From CAMLIZ01 sp036231905 (lineage in GTDB: Bacteria > Pseudomonadota > Gammaproteobacteria > Burkholderiales > Burkholderiaceae_C), in assembly GCF_036231905.1 (NCBI RefSeq), contig NZ_JAZARE010000015.1:1-8408 (forward strand): a DNA stretch of 8,408 nt, written 5' to 3'. The notes under the pieces were generated by a model that saw only the letters and a program-made list of their open reading frames with translations, did no database searches and was not told the DNA's origin. The stretch's first letter is position 1; each line of letters begins with the position of its first letter. This document shows positions 1 to 5,950 of the stretch, one piece after another. A program made the translations under genes and the position numbers.

Positions 1-114
1 GTTCCTGCTCAGTCGGGCCCACTTCTGCCCGCTGGTGCGCCAAGGCTTCGTTGCAGGCTTTGGCCTAACCAGTCCATCGAGCGGACAGCCTTCGGCTGCC
101 GCTCATGTCCGACG
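1..114 (+). repeat. Truncated left cassette C1, family A
   Basis: This is the 3' end of a cassette whose start lies outside the window. Bases 1-62 align with the 3' ends of C2, C6, C9 and C18: a shared GTTCCTG-like start, a GCCCnCTGGTGnGCC-like block, then GGCCTAACCAGTCC leading into the attC. It is therefore a fifth member of the family A cassettes, and it directly precedes another member (C2). No gene is visible in it. Confidence 0.75.
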
Positions 115-120
115 TTAGGC
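63..120 (+). repeat. attC site 1 (58 bp)
   Basis: Integron cassette recombination site. R'' is GCCTAAC at 63-69 and the core R' is GTTAGGC at 114-120. The inner arms GAGCGG and CCGCTC flank a short perfect hairpin, CAGCC-TTC-GGCTG. It carries the CAGTCC spacer typical of family A cassettes (most other sites have CCCTCC). Confidence 0.9.
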
Positions 121-522
121 GCCAGGCCGCATGAAATCCCAACGCACGATCTCAGCGTTTGTCCACCGCTCTGGCAACAGGTCAGTAGCGCTTGATCAAC
201 GCTCTGGCAGCGGGGCAGTGAGGCGCGTCCAATTGAGCGTTTGTCATACGGGCCTTTTCTGTCTGGCCAGGCTGCGGTGGTCCGCGCTTGGCAGCCATAC
301 GCGAGAACAATGTGCACTGCGAGGCGCGGCCTGGCGGTTCATCACGATTCAGCCGCTCTCGCATGTTGTCTTCTTTGCCGGGCAAGGGTGCTGAGCTATG
401 CGGTTGACGGTCCTGTTCTCTGAGCGCCGCACTTGCCCTCCAGTGGGCCAAGGCTCCGTTTTGTGCTTTGGCCTAACCAGTCCATCGAGCGGACAGCCTT
501 CGGCTGCCGCTCATGTCGAACG
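115..522 (+). repeat. Cassette C2, family A, 408 bp, no convincing gene
   Basis: Homologous over its whole length to C6, C9 and C18. It starts with the same bases as C18 (TTAGGCGCCAGGCCGCATGAA). It is 408 bp rather than 410, because my hand alignment needs two 1-bp deletions, near 267-269 and within about 326-355. These break the 92-codon frame that is open in C6, C9 and C18: the frame opens with ATG at 131 and stays homologous only to about 265. No Shine-Dalgarno site precedes that ATG. I read this as a non-coding or decayed cassette. A minus-strand reading is also conserved in pieces (see findings). Confidence 0.7.
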
Positions 523-528
523 TTAGGT
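471..528 (+). repeat. attC site 2 (58 bp)
   Basis: R'' is GCCTAAC at 471-477 and R' is GTTAGGT at 522-528. It has the CAGTCC spacer and the short CAGCC-TTC-GGCTG hairpin. Its R'' pairs perfectly with the R' of attC 1, the other end of C2. Confidence 0.9.
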
Positions 529-550
529 GCCTCAATCTTCGGAGCGCGCG

Positions 551-760
551 GTGCTTGAGGACCTGATCCCGCTAATCGAGCAAACACAAGCTGACGGTGC
601 CATCGTCCTATTGAAGTGGGACGGGGAGCGGACTAGCAACCGTTGTACCGTTGTGATTACTCGTCAGAGCACCGACTACGTTTGGCGAAAGGACTGCGAA
701 GACATAGTGGCAACGCTTGCTGAAGCCATAGCGGAGTACAAGGCGAAACATGCGCATTGA
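551..760 (+). CDS. Hypothetical cassette protein (C3), about 69 aa
   Basis: Small soluble protein of unknown function, the only plausible gene of cassette C3. I choose the GTG at 551 because GGAG lies six bases upstream (541-544). An in-frame GTG at 527 would add eight residues, but it overlaps the attC core. Residues 15-25 and 33-42 (AIVLLKWDGER, TVVITRQSTD) look like beta strands. The tail, about residues 51-66 (EDIVATLAEAIAEYKA), looks like an amphipathic helix, so a compact alpha/beta fold is likely. There is no signal peptide and no membrane segment. About 95 bases between the stop and the next attC hold nothing I recognise. Coding is moderately well supported; the function is unknown. 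Confidence 0.6.
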   Translation: MLEDLIPLIEQTQADGAIVLLKWDGERTSNRCTVVITRQSTDYVWRKDCEDIVATLAEAIAEYKAKHAH

Positions 761-855
761 GTCAGGCGTTGTGTCGCATGCAAGGCGGTTTCCGGGTGCC
801 AGCGCTTGCGTATCTCTGGCTTGCGGGGCTCGCTTGTTGGCCTCGGGGTCGCGGC

Positions 856-913
856 ACCTAACCCCTCCATCGAGCGGACAGCCTTCGGCTGCCGCTCATG
901 TCGAACGTTAGGT
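856..913 (+). repeat. attC site 3 (58 bp)
   Basis: R'' is ACCTAAC at 856-862 and R' is GTTAGGT at 907-913, with the short TTC-loop hairpin. Complementarity with the start of C3 extends to 10 bases (GTTAGGTGCC with GGCACCTAAC). Confidence 0.93.
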
Positions 914-916
914 GCC

Positions 917-1258
917 ATGCGACCTCGCCTTGTCCTCCTTCCGTTGTGGCTTACCGCATGTTTGTGGGTTCTCTACTTTGGTCTCACAAGTCCATCGCCA
1001 GCGGATGTCAAGGACGTTCATGTGGGCCTGAACTTTTGGATGACTCTGCTAACCTTCCCGTTCGGCCTGCTAGTGTTCGTTGGATCAGATGTCGCAACGT
1101 TGCCGTTTGGGGCCTACTTTGGCGTTGCATGGGATCACCATCCGACGTTCTACCTGTTCATGTGGGGCGTCTACTTGCTCGTCGGTCTAATCCAGTGGCT
1201 AGTTGTCGTTCCCTCGCTTGCCAAGAAGTGGAGCCTCAAGCGAAGGGTTGGCACCTAA
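917..1258 (+). CDS. Small integral membrane protein (C4), 113 aa
   Basis: Hypothetical inner-membrane protein filling cassette C4. Three hydrophobic segments are visible at about residues 5-23, 38-56 and 77-99. A basic cytoplasmic-type tail follows (KKWSLKRR near 103-110). The chosen ATG is the first in the cassette, only four bases after the attC core. No leader could hold a normal Shine-Dalgarno site, and the same frame is open upstream through attC 3, so translation may depend on ribosomes arriving from upstream. The TAA stop at 1256-1258 lies inside R'' of attC 4. I do not recognise the family. Coding is supported by the coherent membrane topology and by the ORF filling the whole cassette. 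Confidence 0.7.
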   Translation: MRPRLVLLPLWLTACLWVLYFGLTSPSPADVKDVHVGLNFWMTLLTFPFGLLVFVGSDVATLPFGAYFGVAWDHHPTFYLFMWGVYLLVGLIQWLVVVPSLAKKWSLKRRVGT

Positions 1259-1330
1259 CCCCTCCATCGAGCGGACAGCCCCAAGCGTCCTTCGGCCGCT
1301 TGCGTCTGCCGCTCATGTCGAACGTTAGCC
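1253..1330 (+). repeat. attC site 4 (78 bp, unique stem)
   Basis: R'' is ACCTAAC at 1253-1259 and R' is GTTAGCC at 1324-1330. The central stem is longer than at any other site here (CAAGCG pairing with CGCTTG, plus flanking imperfect pairs). Complementarity with the start of C4 extends to 11 bases. Confidence 0.9.
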
Positions 1331-1348
1331 GCCTTTCTACCTCCAGCG

Positions 1349-1675
1349 ATGCGCTTCTTCGTCCTCAGATCCGATATCAGTGCGAAGCCGGAAAAGGTCT
1401 GGCTCGAACAGGTGGTCGCAAAGGGGTTTCATCCCCAGTCGGAAGAAGCGGCTTGGCCTCGCTCTGCGGTGCGGGAGTCTTCGTCAATCCTGTACCGCAG
1501 GCGCATTCATGAGCGCATCGTCGCCTTGATGCCCGCAGGGGTCACTATCCAAGATCGAGTTCAGTACGAGGCTCGGTTTCGCCTACTGTCGCCTTGGCTA
1601 AAGGCGGCAGGGATCATGGCGCTTCGGAAGGAGCATGAGGCACTGCGGGAGAGGTATGGGTGTTTGAGCAGATGA
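1349..1675 (+). CDS. Hypothetical cassette protein (C5), 108 aa
   Basis: Soluble protein of unknown function that fills cassette C5. The ATG at 1349 is the first in the cassette, 25 bases after the core site. There is no clear Shine-Dalgarno site (upstream is ACCTCCAGCG). The protein is rich in arginine and glutamate. It begins with a likely beta strand (MRFFVLRSD). Its last third, about residues 75-104, looks helical and charged (LLSPWLKAAGIMALRKEH). No signal peptide or membrane segment is present. The stop falls just before attC 5. I do not recognise the family; a small alpha/beta protein is the most that can be said. Confidence 0.6.
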   Translation: MRFFVLRSDISAKPEKVWLEQVVAKGFHPQSEEAAWPRSAVRESSSILYRRRIHERIVALMPAGVTIQDRVQYEARFRLLSPWLKAAGIMALRKEHEALRERYGCLSR

Positions 1676-1682
1676 GCCAGGC

Positions 1683-1751
1683 GGCTAACCCCTCCATCGA
1701 GCGGACAGCTGTCGGCAAGCCGCCAGCTGCCGCTCATGTCGAACGTTAGGC
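1683..1751 (+). repeat. attC site 5 (69 bp)
   Basis: R'' is GGCTAAC at 1683-1689 and R' is GTTAGGC at 1745-1751. The stem is CAGCTGTCGGC-AA-GCCGCCAGCTG, with one T/C mismatch. Its R'' pairs with the unusual GTTAGCC core of attC 4, extended to GTTAGCCGCC. Confidence 0.92.
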
Positions 1752-2155
1752 GCCCGGTCGCATGAATACCCCGCGCACGATCACAGCGCTTGTTCGCCGC
1801 TCTGGCAGAAGGGCAGCAGCGCCTGTTCAATGCTCTGGTAGCCTGATGGTGAGGTGCGTTGAACCGAACGCATGTAATGCGCCGCCTTCTTTGTTGGGCA
1901 AGGCCGCTGTGCTCCTCGCTTGGCAGCCGCATGCGAGAGCGATGTGCACCGCGAGGCGCTCTTCATGGTCGGCCACGAGCCAAGCGCTCTCTCGTATGCT
2001 GCCTTGTTTGTCTGGTCCGGCTGCTGAGCTATGCGTTTGACGTTCCTGTTCGGTTTCGCAAGCGTGTGCCCTCTGGTGCGCCAAAGCTCCGTTGCACGCC
2101 TCGGCCTAACCAGTCCATCGAGCGGACAGCCTTCGGCTGCCGCTCATGTTCGACG
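1746..2155 (+). repeat. Cassette C6, family A, 410 bp, no convincing gene
   Basis: Same length as C9 and aligns to it without gaps at an offset of 1356. By hand I count 17 differences from 1746 to 1941 and only one from 1942 to 2110. A 92-codon frame (1762-2040) is open here, in C9 and in C18. The C6/C9 differences inside it are spread evenly over codon positions (5, 6 and 4), which is what neutral, non-coding sequence would show. No Shine-Dalgarno site precedes the ATG. Possible roles other than coding are a promoter, an RNA, or passive ballast that multiplies by its efficient attC; the sequence does not decide. Confidence 0.75.
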
Positions 2156-2161
2156 TTAGGT
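2104..2161 (+). repeat. attC site 6 (58 bp)
   Basis: R'' is GCCTAAC at 2104-2110 and R' is GTTAGGT at 2155-2161. It has the family A CAGTCC spacer and the short TTC-loop hairpin. Confidence 0.92.
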
Positions 2162-2192
2162 CCTTTGCGCGTAGTCTCGCGGTTGGAACGGC

Positions 2193-2531
2193 ATGGAAGA
2201 CTTTGAACTCCCAATCCAGAACCTCGACGCCATCGACATCGTTGCCAAGCAACATGACGGCACCATTGACCTTGTTGTCGTGTGTAGCGGGCCTCTCGAT
2301 GGATCGATAGAAACACTCTCTCGTCTGGAGCGCAAGGTTCGCGGCTATCTGGCCGAGATTCAGAACCCGAGCTTTCGCGAGGAGTTCGGACTAGTTCCTC
2401 CGCGCGAAGCGAGGGTTATCGTGGCCTGCGAGCACGCAGTTTCTGCGTTGGCTTTGGGAATGATCGAGTCCCTGGCAAGAGAAGCAGGCACACAAGGAGT
2501 GGAGGTACATCATGTCGTCTCTTTGGCGTAG
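2193..2531 (+). CDS. DUF6572-like protein (C7), 112 aa
   Basis: Soluble protein of unknown biochemical function. The N-terminal half resembles the DUF6572 pattern as I know it: an AIDIVAKQHDGTIDLVVV stretch (residues 13-30), then a G-x-x-DGS-x-E turn (33-40), then an L-x-x-L-x-x-K-x-x-x-Y helix (42-52). The C-terminal half (about 72-110) has two likely strands (RVIVACEH, VEVHHVVSL) around an alanine-rich helix. The ATG at 2193 is preceded by GGAA with short spacing (GGTTGGAACGGC). The TAG stop is 24 bases before attC 7. The family match is from memory of its motif and was not searched. Confidence 0.72.
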   Translation: MEDFELPIQNLDAIDIVAKQHDGTIDLVVVCSGPLDGSIETLSRLERKVRGYLAEIQNPSFREEFGLVPPREARVIVACEHAVSALALGMIESLAREAGTQGVEVHHVVSLA

Positions 2532-2555
2532 TCGCTCATACGCGCGCAACCACGG

Positions 2556-2624
2556 ACCTAACCCCTCCATCGAGCGGACATGCCCCGGCAAGCCGGGTCA
2601 TGCCGCTCATGTCGAACGTTAGCC
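2556..2624 (+). repeat. attC site 7 (69 bp)
   Basis: R'' is ACCTAAC at 2556-2562 and R' is GTTAGCC at 2618-2624. It has the stem type CATGCCCCGGC-AA-GCCGGGTCATG, shared with sites 11, 12 and 14. R'' pairs with the core of attC 6, extended to 9 bases. Confidence 0.93.
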
Positions 2625-2628
2625 CCCC

Positions 2629-3105
2629 ATGACAGCCGCAGTCGCCTCAGTTCCAACGTTCCGAAACGCGATGTTTGGCGCGGCAGTGTTCGCCTCGTTA
2701 GCACCGCCAGTTGGCGGTCTGGTGTACTGGCTCTGCGTGGTCGTCGCTGGGTCTTACTTTTCGCATGCTGGCAAAGCGTGGGGTGCGCTTCTCCCTATAT
2801 TGATGCTGTCGTACGTGTATGGTGCCGTCCCGGCCGGTTGCACCGGGTTGCTGGCTGGCGCTCTCAGGCCGCGTCTGCGCTCGTGGGGTGCGCGTGTGGG
2901 CATTGGTGCCGTTGGCAGTCTCACCGCTTTTGCCTTCATTGGCCTTGTTGGCGGCAGCAGTGCGCGCGTTGCCAATGTCGCTTTCGCCATGGCGCTCATG
3001 CCAGGCTTTGTCTCCGGCTTGGTTGCTGCGGTCGTTTTTTCCGCGCGGGGGCTAACCCCTCCATCGAGCGGACAGCCTTCGGCTGCCGCTCATGTCGAAC
3101 GTTAG
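2629..3105 (+). CDS. Membrane protein (C8) with attC-encoded C-terminus, 158 aa
   Basis: Hypothetical polytopic membrane protein with four hydrophobic segments, at about residues 14-40, 51-78, 88-108 and 113-138. Basic residues (RPRLR near 80-84) lie between segments 2 and 3. The reading frame does not stop before attC 8. It runs through the site, adding a 17-residue hydrophilic tail that begins LTPPSSGQP, and ends at the TAG inside the R' core. The ATG at 2629 is nine bases after the previous core, with only a C-run between them and no Shine-Dalgarno site. The family is not recognised. The topology makes coding likely. Confidence 0.65.
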   Translation: MTAAVASVPTFRNAMFGAAVFASLAPPVGGLVYWLCVVVAGSYFSHAGKAWGALLPILMLSYVYGAVPAGCTGLLAGALRPRLRSWGARVGIGAVGSLTAFAFIGLVGGSSARVANVAFAMALMPGFVSGLVAAVVFSARGLTPPSSGQPSAAAHVER

Positions 3106-3107
3106 GC
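3050..3107 (+). repeat. attC site 8 (58 bp)
   Basis: R'' is GGCTAAC at 3050-3056 and R' is GTTAGGC at 3101-3107. R'' pairs with the GTTAGCC core of attC 7 over 10 bases (GTTAGCCCCC with GGGGGCTAAC). The site also encodes the tail of the C8 protein. Confidence 0.93.
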
Positions 3108-3511
3108 GCCCGGCCACATGAATACCCCACGCGCGATCACAGCGCCTGCTCGCCGCTCTGGCAAAAGGGCAGCAGCGCGTGTTCAACGCTCTGGCAGCCT
3201 GATGGTGAGGCGCGTGGAACCGAGCGCATGTGATGCGCCGCCTTCTTTGTTGGGCAAGGCCGCTCTGCTCCTCGCTTGGCAGCCGCGTGCGAGAGCAATG
3301 TGCACCGCGAGGCGCTCTTCATGGTCGGCCACGAGCCAAGCGCTCTCTCGTATGCTGCCTTGTTTGTCTGGTCCGGCTGCTGAGCTATGCGTTTGACGTT
3401 CCTGTTCGGTTTCGCAAGCGTGTGCCCTCTGGTGCGCCGAAGCTCCGTTGCACGCCTCGGCCTAACCAGTCCATCGAGCGGACAGCCTTCGGCTGCCGCT
3501 CATGTCCGACG
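3102..3511 (+). repeat. Cassette C9, family A, 410 bp, no convincing gene
   Basis: Close copy of C6 and more distant copy of C18; all three are 410 bp. The 92-codon frame 3118-3396 is open. Against C18, however, nearly all changed codons change the amino acid, and about half of the changes (about 23 of 46 by hand) fall on codon position 2. That argues against this frame being translated. Position 2 of this frame is the third position of a 61-codon minus-strand frame (3137-3322), which is discussed in the findings. The stretch holds no other gene I can support. Confidence 0.75.
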
Positions 3512-3517
3512 TTAGAC
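3460..3517 (+). repeat. attC site 9 (58 bp)
   Basis: R'' is GCCTAAC at 3460-3466 and R' is GTTAGAC at 3511-3517. It has the family A CAGTCC spacer and the short TTC-loop hairpin. Confidence 0.92.
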
Positions 3518-3961
3518 GCCTCCAGTTTCGACCACCGCGCTGTGCCGACGCGTTCATTTGATGCTCTGCAGGGCATTGGTCTGCAGCCGCTGCGAATTGC
3601 AGTTCGTGTGCTGTCTTCTTCGTTCCTGAGATGGGTGGTTGGGCAAGGGTTCGCGCAGTGGCTGGCGTGGGCCGTCCGTCCGCTGGCGGCCGGCTCACCA
3701 GTGGTGCGCGCACCCATCCTCGGTCTGCGTCCCCTCGCAATCTCCATCTCTCGTGGTCGGGCAAGAACCGAGGTGCTCGCTAAATACTGGCTTGCGCGGC
3801 AGTTGTCCGAGCGGGCACACTCGCAGCCATGAGCCGCGAAGGTCTCGGTCTGGTGCTTGTCCACGGTGGGCGCGGTTATCGGCCACCGACCGTGGTGTGC
3901 AAGGGCTGCGTCTAACCCCTCCATCGAGCGGACAGCCTTCGGCTGCCGCTCATGTCGAACG
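3512..3961 (+). other. Cassette C10, no gene identified
   Basis: A 450-bp cassette in which I cannot support a gene. One forward frame is open from the previous cassette through attC 9 to a TGA at 3830-3832. It has no ATG inside C10; a GTG near 3607 would give about 75 residues. A second forward frame (from a TTG at 3639) runs into attC 10 and ends at its core TAG. The ATG at 3631 gives about 50 codons. None has a Shine-Dalgarno site or a sensible protein composition; all are arginine- and serine-rich, as expected of non-coding G+C-rich DNA. The cassette has a normal attC, and its ends are complementary over 9 bases. Confidence 0.6.
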
Positions 3962-3967
3962 TTAGGC
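3910..3967 (+). repeat. attC site 10 (58 bp)
   Basis: R'' is GTCTAAC at 3910-3916 and R' is GTTAGGC at 3961-3967. Its unusual R'' matches exactly the unusual GTTAGAC core at the start of C10, extended to 9 bases. Confidence 0.93.
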
Positions 3968-3984
3968 CTCACAAAGGAAGGTCC

Positions 3985-4380
3985 GTGCTTCATCCGAATC
4001 AGTTCAAAGTCAACGACGCGTGGCTCGCGTTCCAGCTGAACGACGAACCCATCCATACGGAGCGGGACGGAGACTTCAATTTCTTCGCACTCATGGACGC
4101 AGCGAGTTGCTTCATCCTCAGTTCCACGCCTGTCGCTGCAACGCAGGGCGAACCTGCGCAGTTGGAAGTGAAACGCCTGTTGAAGGAAGGTCAAGCCCAC
4201 AAGAAGCAGTGGCCGAAAACGCTGTTCGTTCCTACAGAACAGGTCGCGCGGTTCCTCATTGCGGAAGCGGAGCAACTTGGCATTGGCGTTGTCCGCGTCG
4301 CAGAAGTTGAACTCTTGCCGTTCATCGGCGAGGCGCAAGAGGGCTTTAGGGAACGTTTCGGTGGTCAGGGCACGCGGTGA
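3985..4380 (+). CDS. Soluble hypothetical protein (C11), 131 aa
   Basis: Well-supported gene of cassette C11. I choose the GTG at 3985 because the purine-rich AAAGGAAGG lies just upstream (3973-3981). The ATG inside attC 10 (3952) is in frame, but it would use recombination-site sequence as coding. The protein opens with NQFKVNDAWLAFQLNDEP. An FFALMDAASCFILSS segment at about 33-47 reads as one or two buried strands. The second half (about 60-115) has a charged helix, then WPKTLFVP (76-83), a helix, LGIGVVRV (98-105) and a final LLPFIGEA (110-117). This helix/strand order resembles DUF6930-type domains, a tentative impression from memory. There is no signal peptide. The TGA ends one base before the attC. 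Confidence 0.75.
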   Translation: MLHPNQFKVNDAWLAFQLNDEPIHTERDGDFNFFALMDAASCFILSSTPVAATQGEPAQLEVKRLLKEGQAHKKQWPKTLFVPTEQVARFLIAEAEQLGIGVVRVAEVELLPFIGEAQEGFRERFGGQGTR

Positions 4381-4381
4381 G

Positions 4382-4450
4382 GCCTAACCCCTCCATCGAG
4401 CGGACATGCCCCGGCAAGCCGGGTCATGCCGCTCATGTCGAACGTTAGGC
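4382..4450 (+). repeat. attC site 11 (69 bp)
   Basis: R'' is GCCTAAC at 4382-4388 and R' is GTTAGGC at 4444-4450, with the CCGGC-AA-GCCGG stem type. Complementarity with the start of C11 extends to 12 bases (GTTAGGCCTCAC). Confidence 0.93.
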
Positions 4451-4592
4451 ACCCCTTGCGCCGGCCTCATCCGGATTAAGGATGCGCACGTTCCTGCCAC
4501 CTGACAGGCTGTCGGTGCGTAGCACGGGCAGCGACGGATGCCCGACAAAGGCACAGGCACATAGCCGTCGATGTGTGACCTCGGAGAACAGG
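4451..4592 (+). promoter_or_regulatory. Long untranslated leader of C12 (candidate regulatory region)
   Basis: Cassette C12 has about 140 bases between the core site and the preferred start codon. Most gene-bearing neighbours have 4-37. The same frame is open upstream to an ATG at 4482, but the Shine-Dalgarno site favours 4593. The stretch could carry the cassette's own promoter. I cannot point to a convincing -35/-10 pair, so the assignment rests only on the unusual spacing. Confidence 0.25.
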
Positions 4593-4961
4593 ATGTCAGA
4601 CGTCACGGAGATGTACCTGGCAAGATCGCCCGGCACGGTAGTCTTCAACATAGTTCGCAAGAACTCCGGCCGGGCAGACACGTCCGTTCGCTTCGGAGAG
4701 AAAACCACTCTTCGTATTAGAAGCGAGACCGGCGCTAAGGGCGGAGGTGGAGCGGGAAGCGGAACTTGGGCAAAGCATGCCCTGTATATCAACGGCAAGG
4801 AACTTGCGGGCGCAGCGAACGGGTCCAACTTTAACGATTGGAACGGAATCTGCGAGGCCGTGCACACCTTCGAGGCGGATACGCTCTATTCCATCGTCGC
4901 GAATCAAGATAATGGTGGGTGCACTGTCATCAACACCGACTTGAGGGGAACAATCGTCTAG
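4593..4961 (+). CDS. Glycine-rich hypothetical protein (C12), 122 aa
   Basis: Soluble protein of unknown function. The ATG at 4593 has GGAG six bases upstream (4583-4586), the best ribosome binding site in the window. An in-frame ATG at 4482 would add 37 arginine-rich residues of unconvincing composition. The sequence alternates short likely beta strands (GTVVFNIVRKN 14-24, TTLRIRSE 38-45, HALYINGKEL 62-71, TLYSIVANQ 97-105) with a striking glycine loop, GAKGGGGAGSG, at 47-57. Two cysteines (87 and 110) and NFNDWNGICEAVHTF (79-93) lie in the second half. The pattern suggests a compact beta-rich domain. I see no signal peptide. The codon composition looks protein-like. I do not recognise the family. 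Confidence 0.7.
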   Translation: MSDVTEMYLARSPGTVVFNIVRKNSGRADTSVRFGEKTTLRIRSETGAKGGGGAGSGTWAKHALYINGKELAGAANGSNFNDWNGICEAVHTFEADTLYSIVANQDNGGCTVINTDLRGTIV

Positions 4962-4971
4962 TGGGTGGGTT

Positions 4972-5040
4972 GCCTAACCCCTCCATCGAGCGGACATGCC
5001 CCGGCAAGCCGGGTCATGCCGCTCATGTCGAACGTTAGGC
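4972..5040 (+). repeat. attC site 12 (69 bp)
   Basis: R'' is GCCTAAC at 4972-4978 and R' is GTTAGGC at 5034-5040. Its central stem is identical to those of sites 7, 11 and 14. Confidence 0.93.
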
Positions 5041-5088
5041 ATTCTTCAACGCGTCGAGTCCCCTTTGAGCCGCACGAGCCGTCAAGCC

Positions 5089-5412
5089 ATGTCAAAACTT
5101 CGTGCATCCCAACTCCTGCGCGCACTCTCCTACGGCACGCTGCTTCTAACTGCGGGTTGGCTAGTTTTCGACAGTCGCACAACCCCGGGGCAAGCCTGTC
5201 AAAGTATGGCCTGTATGGGCATAGGGCTTGGCCGAGCAATGGCGTTCCTAGCCATGCTGTGCGGAGCGTTGCTGCTTGGCACACTGCTAAACAGTGCGTC
5301 CTTCGTCCTTGAAGGCTCGCCTCGATCCAGCGCTCGGAAACTAGAGCTTTGGCTAGTCTTTGTCACGCCACTGCTCCTGCTACTCGGCGTCGGAATGTCA
5401 TTCTTTCTGTAG
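5089..5412 (+). CDS. Small integral membrane protein (C13), 107 aa
   Basis: Hypothetical inner-membrane protein. The N-terminus is short and basic (MSKLRASQLLR). Hydrophobic segments follow at about residues 12-27, 46-68 and 87-107; the last ends almost at the C-terminus. Cysteines at 37 and 42 (QACQSMAC) lie in the loop between segments 1 and 2 and could pair if that loop faces the periplasm. The ATG at 5089 is the first convincing start. The same frame is open upstream through attC 12, but those residues are site-encoded. There is no strong Shine-Dalgarno site (upstream AGCCGTCAAGCC). The family is not recognised; the topology is clear. Confidence 0.7.
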   Translation: MSKLRASQLLRALSYGTLLLTAGWLVFDSRTTPGQACQSMACMGIGLGRAMAFLAMLCGALLLGTLLNSASFVLEGSPRSSARKLELWLVFVTPLLLLLGVGMSFFL

Positions 5413-5429
5413 TCGGTTGTTCACGAAAT

Positions 5430-5487
5430 GCCTAACCCCTCCATCGAGCGGACAGCCTTCGGCTGCCGCTCATGTCGAACGTTAGGC
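5430..5487 (+). repeat. attC site 13 (58 bp)
   Basis: R'' is GCCTAAC at 5430-5436 and R' is GTTAGGC at 5481-5487. Ten-base complementarity with the start of C13 (GTTAGGCATT with AATGCCTAAC). Confidence 0.93.
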
Positions 5488-5490
5488 GTC

Positions 5491-5877
5491 ATGCACCGCG
5501 CGCACCAACGCGGCACCGTCGTGGCATTCTTTGCAACTGCCACTCTTCTGCTCGCGTGCTCTGACCCGGACGCCCGTGAAACTCCTGGCGAAAAGGCTGA
5601 GTGGTCAGTGCTGCAAGGCGTTGAGTACCAACACAGAGCGTCTCCGCTTGGTGAGCCTGTCGTTCTTGGCGTCGGTGAGCGTGAGGTGCTCGGAGTGAGG
5701 GGGCTTGACGGTCAAAACATCTGGGTGCTACTCAAGCCGAGTGCACCGCCGTTCTACAAGCAGATGCCGCAAGGTAACTACACCTTGCCCGCCGATCTTG
5801 TTGATCAATTGATTCGCCAACGCCGCGTCTCGTACACCGTTGAGCAGGTTCTGGCCTCGCACATCAGCAGAGAATGA
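5491..5877 (+). CDS. Predicted lipoprotein (C14), 128 aa
   Basis: Secreted lipoprotein of unknown function. The N-terminus has basic residues (R3, R7), then a hydrophobic core (residues 9-21), then the lipobox LLAC with the modified cysteine at residue 23. It is followed by SDPD; the aspartate is at +3 rather than +2, so sorting to the outer membrane is more likely than inner-membrane retention. The mature part is about 106 residues, with likely strands (EPVVLGVGEREVLGVRG 55-71, NIWVLLKPS 76-84) and a helical C-terminus (PADLVDQLIRQRRVS). The ATG at 5491 is only three bases after the attC core, with no room for a Shine-Dalgarno site. The TGA is one base before attC 14. The signal peptide makes coding and start choice convincing. 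Confidence 0.8.
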   Translation: MHRAHQRGTVVAFFATATLLLACSDPDARETPGEKAEWSVLQGVEYQHRASPLGEPVVLGVGEREVLGVRGLDGQNIWVLLKPSAPPFYKQMPQGNYTLPADLVDQLIRQRRVSYTVEQVLASHISRE

Positions 5878-5878
5878 C

Positions 5879-5947
5879 GCCTAACCCCTCCATCGAGCGG
5901 ACATGCCCCGGCAAGCCGGGTCATGCCGCTCATGTCGAACGTTAGGC
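5879..5947 (+). repeat. attC site 14 (69 bp)
   Basis: R'' is GCCTAAC at 5879-5885 and R' is GTTAGGC at 5941-5947, with the CCGGC-AA-GCCGG stem type. Complementarity with the start of C14 extends to 12 bases (GTTAGGCGTCAT). Confidence 0.93.
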
Positions 5948-5950
5948 GCC

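Noticed and set aside
85..107. attC hairpins such as CAGCC-TTC-GGCTG as transcription terminators
   Set aside because: The stems are short and not followed by a run of T; the pairing is explained by attC folding.
898..1512. A 204-codon forward frame across C4 and C5
   Set aside because: It is out of frame with both preferred genes and reads through attC 4; the C4 membrane topology and the C5 frame are more convincing.
1762..2040. 92-codon ORFs of the family A cassettes as genes (also 3118-3396 and 7313-7591)
   Set aside because: Substitutions between copies show no silent-site excess, one copy is frameshifted, and there is no ribosome binding site. They are kept only as repeat cassettes.
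3018..3046. T-run GTCGTTTTTTCC near the end of C8 as a terminator
   Set aside because: It lies inside the C8 coding frame and no stable G+C-rich hairpin directly precedes it.
2580..3233. A 217-codon forward frame starting inside attC 7
   Set aside because: It runs out of frame with the membrane-protein gene of C8, through attC 8, and into C9. The cysteine/arginine/tryptophan-rich product looks non-coding.
3230..3832. A 200-codon forward frame joining C9 and C10
   Set aside because: It is a fusion created by the open third frame of attC 9; neither half has a start with a ribosome binding site or a coherent protein.
3385..4338. A 317-codon open frame on the minus strand, the longest in the window
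   Set aside because: It crosses two attC sites and three cassettes, is antisense to the better-supported C11 gene, and its middle is just attC sequence read backwards. It is a G+C-rich shadow frame.
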